A DNA stretch of 64,000 nucleotides from NCBI RefSeq assembly GCF_014656075.1, contig NZ_BNBS01000003.1:1-64000 (forward strand). Direction: 5' to 3'. The translations under genes and the position numbers were made by a program. How positions within the stretch are numbered: position 1 is the stretch's first letter; each line of letters starts with the position of its first letter. Shown here in pieces: positions 63,405 through 64,000 of the stretch. The notes under the pieces are model-generated. The model was not told the origin of the DNA, did no database searches, and worked only from the letters and a program-made list of their open reading frames with translations. This stretch comes from Streptomyces hydrogenans. GTDB taxonomy: Bacteria; Actinomycetota; Actinomycetes; Streptomycetales; Streptomycetaceae.

Positions 63405-64000
63405 TCAGACCCCGGCGGGCCGCCCGGCCGCCTCCGCTGCGGCCTCGCCGGCCGCGGCCGCCTCGCCGTCTCCGACGACGACCTCGCCGCCCACGACGAC
63501 CGTCTCCGCGACCGTGCCGGGGATGTCCTCGGGGGCGATCCGCAGGATGTCCCGGGAGAGGACGACGAAGTCGGCGAGCTTGCCGACGGTGAGCGTGCCG
63601 CGCTCGTGCTCCAGGAAGTTCGCGTACGCGGAGCCCCGCGTGTAGCCCTCGACGGCCTCGGTGACGGTGAGGGTCTGGCCCGCCGTCCAGGGCTCGCCGC
63701 CGGCGAGCGGGCGGCGGGTGACGGCGGCGTGGATGCCGACCATCGGGTCCATCTCGGCGACGTTCCAGTCGCTGGAGAGGGCGAGCACGGCGCCCGCCTC
63801 GCTGAGGTCGCGCAGCGGCCATGCCTTGTGCCAGCGGTCGGGGCCGATGTTCTCGGCCCAGTCCTGACCGGGGCCCGCGATGTCGGGGGCGGCGTGCCTG
63901 GGCTGCATGCAGGCGACGACGCCCAGCTCGGCGAAGCGCGGGGTGTCGGCGGGGTCGAGGCACTCGACGTGGACGACCTGGTGGCGGGCGTCGCGCGGGC
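63405..64000 (-). CDS. Amidohydrolase_3 (YtcJ-like) metal-dependent hydrolase, C-terminal part
   Basis: The gene enters from the right edge, so only the last about 198 residues are seen. They include HQVVHVECLDPADTPRFAELGVVACMQPRHA, ALSSDWNVAEMDPMVGIHAAVTRR (metal-binding Asp region), LTVTEAVEGYTRGSAYANFLEHERGTLTVGKLADFVVLSRDI and the closing VAETVVVGGEVV. This is the C-terminal half of YtcJ-like amidohydrolases, which act on amide or imidic bonds. A Gly/Ala-rich tail ends the protein. The substrate is unknown. Confidence 0.85.
   Translation of the reverse strand, partial: PRDARHQVVHVECLDPADTPRFAELGVVACMQPRHAAPDIAGPGQDWAENIGPDRWHKAWPLRDLSEAGAVLALSSDWNVAEMDPMVGIHAAVTRRPLAGGEPWTAGQTLTVTEAVEGYTRGSAYANFLEHERGTLTVGKLADFVVLSRDILRIAPEDIPGTVAETVVVGGEVVVGDGEAAAAGEAAAEAAGRPAGV

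Overview
The window reads as chromosomal DNA of a Streptomyces or close relative. GC content is very high, almost all genes keep G or C in the third codon position, GTG and TTG starts are common, and gene families typical of streptomycetes occur throughout: SARP/NB-ARC regulators, a SigB-type sigma factor with GHKL and STAS partners, a glutamate transporter, and DUF6114, DUF3040, DUF305 and DUF6153 proteins. The left edge is the first few bases of a 16S rRNA gene on the minus strand, preceded by a complete rrn leader and promoter region (1-614).

Layout. (1) 645-6829: a small membrane protein, then a five-gene ABC importer. A Fur-family (Nur-like) operator over the promoter suggests it takes up nickel (nikABCDE). 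A methyltransferase gene diverges from it. (2) 7065-12940: an acyl-CoA dehydrogenase/quinone oxidoreductase operon, an XRE-cupin regulator divergent from a thioredoxin-reductase-like flavoprotein, and a VOC protein. (3) 12954-21043: a 200 bp MITE-like element whose target-site copy supplies the stop codon of a PIG-L deacetylase gene, then a SIS-domain protein, proline iminopeptidase, VOC protein, NadE, a sulfite-oxidase-like molybdoenzyme and a large NB-ARC protein. (4) 21139-27756: gluABCD, an alpha/beta hydrolase, a cNMP-domain protein, a membrane protein and a fused acetyl-CoA-carboxylase-type carboxyltransferase. (5) 27823-31036: a stress-signalling island with a SigB-family sigma factor, two GHKL ATP-binding proteins and a STAS protein. 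(6) 31137-38388: an MpaB-type oxygenase with an isoprenyl diphosphate synthase, a secreted CBM32-GH8 glycosidase behind a perfect palindrome, a hydrolase, a LysE exporter and an ArsR-VOC operon. (7) 38524-48823: class II UvrA, then a compact divergent biosynthetic locus. (8) 48954-64000: RecQ, a frameshifted gene, LapA, a MarR-like regulator, an MFS exporter with a 9-bp minisatellite, a giant SARP regulator, a TerD protein, pirin, a TPR protein, a DUF6153/DUF305/BNR-lipoprotein set (possibly copper related) and a truncated amidohydrolase.

The most interesting part is 40942-48823. One arm encodes a phosphopantetheinyl transferase, a stand-alone carrier protein and a class II aminoacyl-tRNA-synthetase-like protein with a candidate Cys/Glu/Cys zinc set, as expected of amino acid:carrier-protein ligases. 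The other arm encodes a PhyH-type Fe(II) oxygenase, a DUF6271 glycosyltransferase-like protein, a stand-alone condensation protein with a possible adenylation C-terminal remnant, and an MFS exporter. The arms diverge from a 447 bp region holding two promoters, each overlapped by a site one base away from the DasR-type core TGGTCTAGACCA. I read this as a small non-canonical peptide or amino-acid pathway in which a tRNA-synthetase homologue replaces the NRPS adenylation domain. The product is unknown and the model is inference.

No complete tRNA gene, CRISPR array, autonomous transposase or phage gene was seen.
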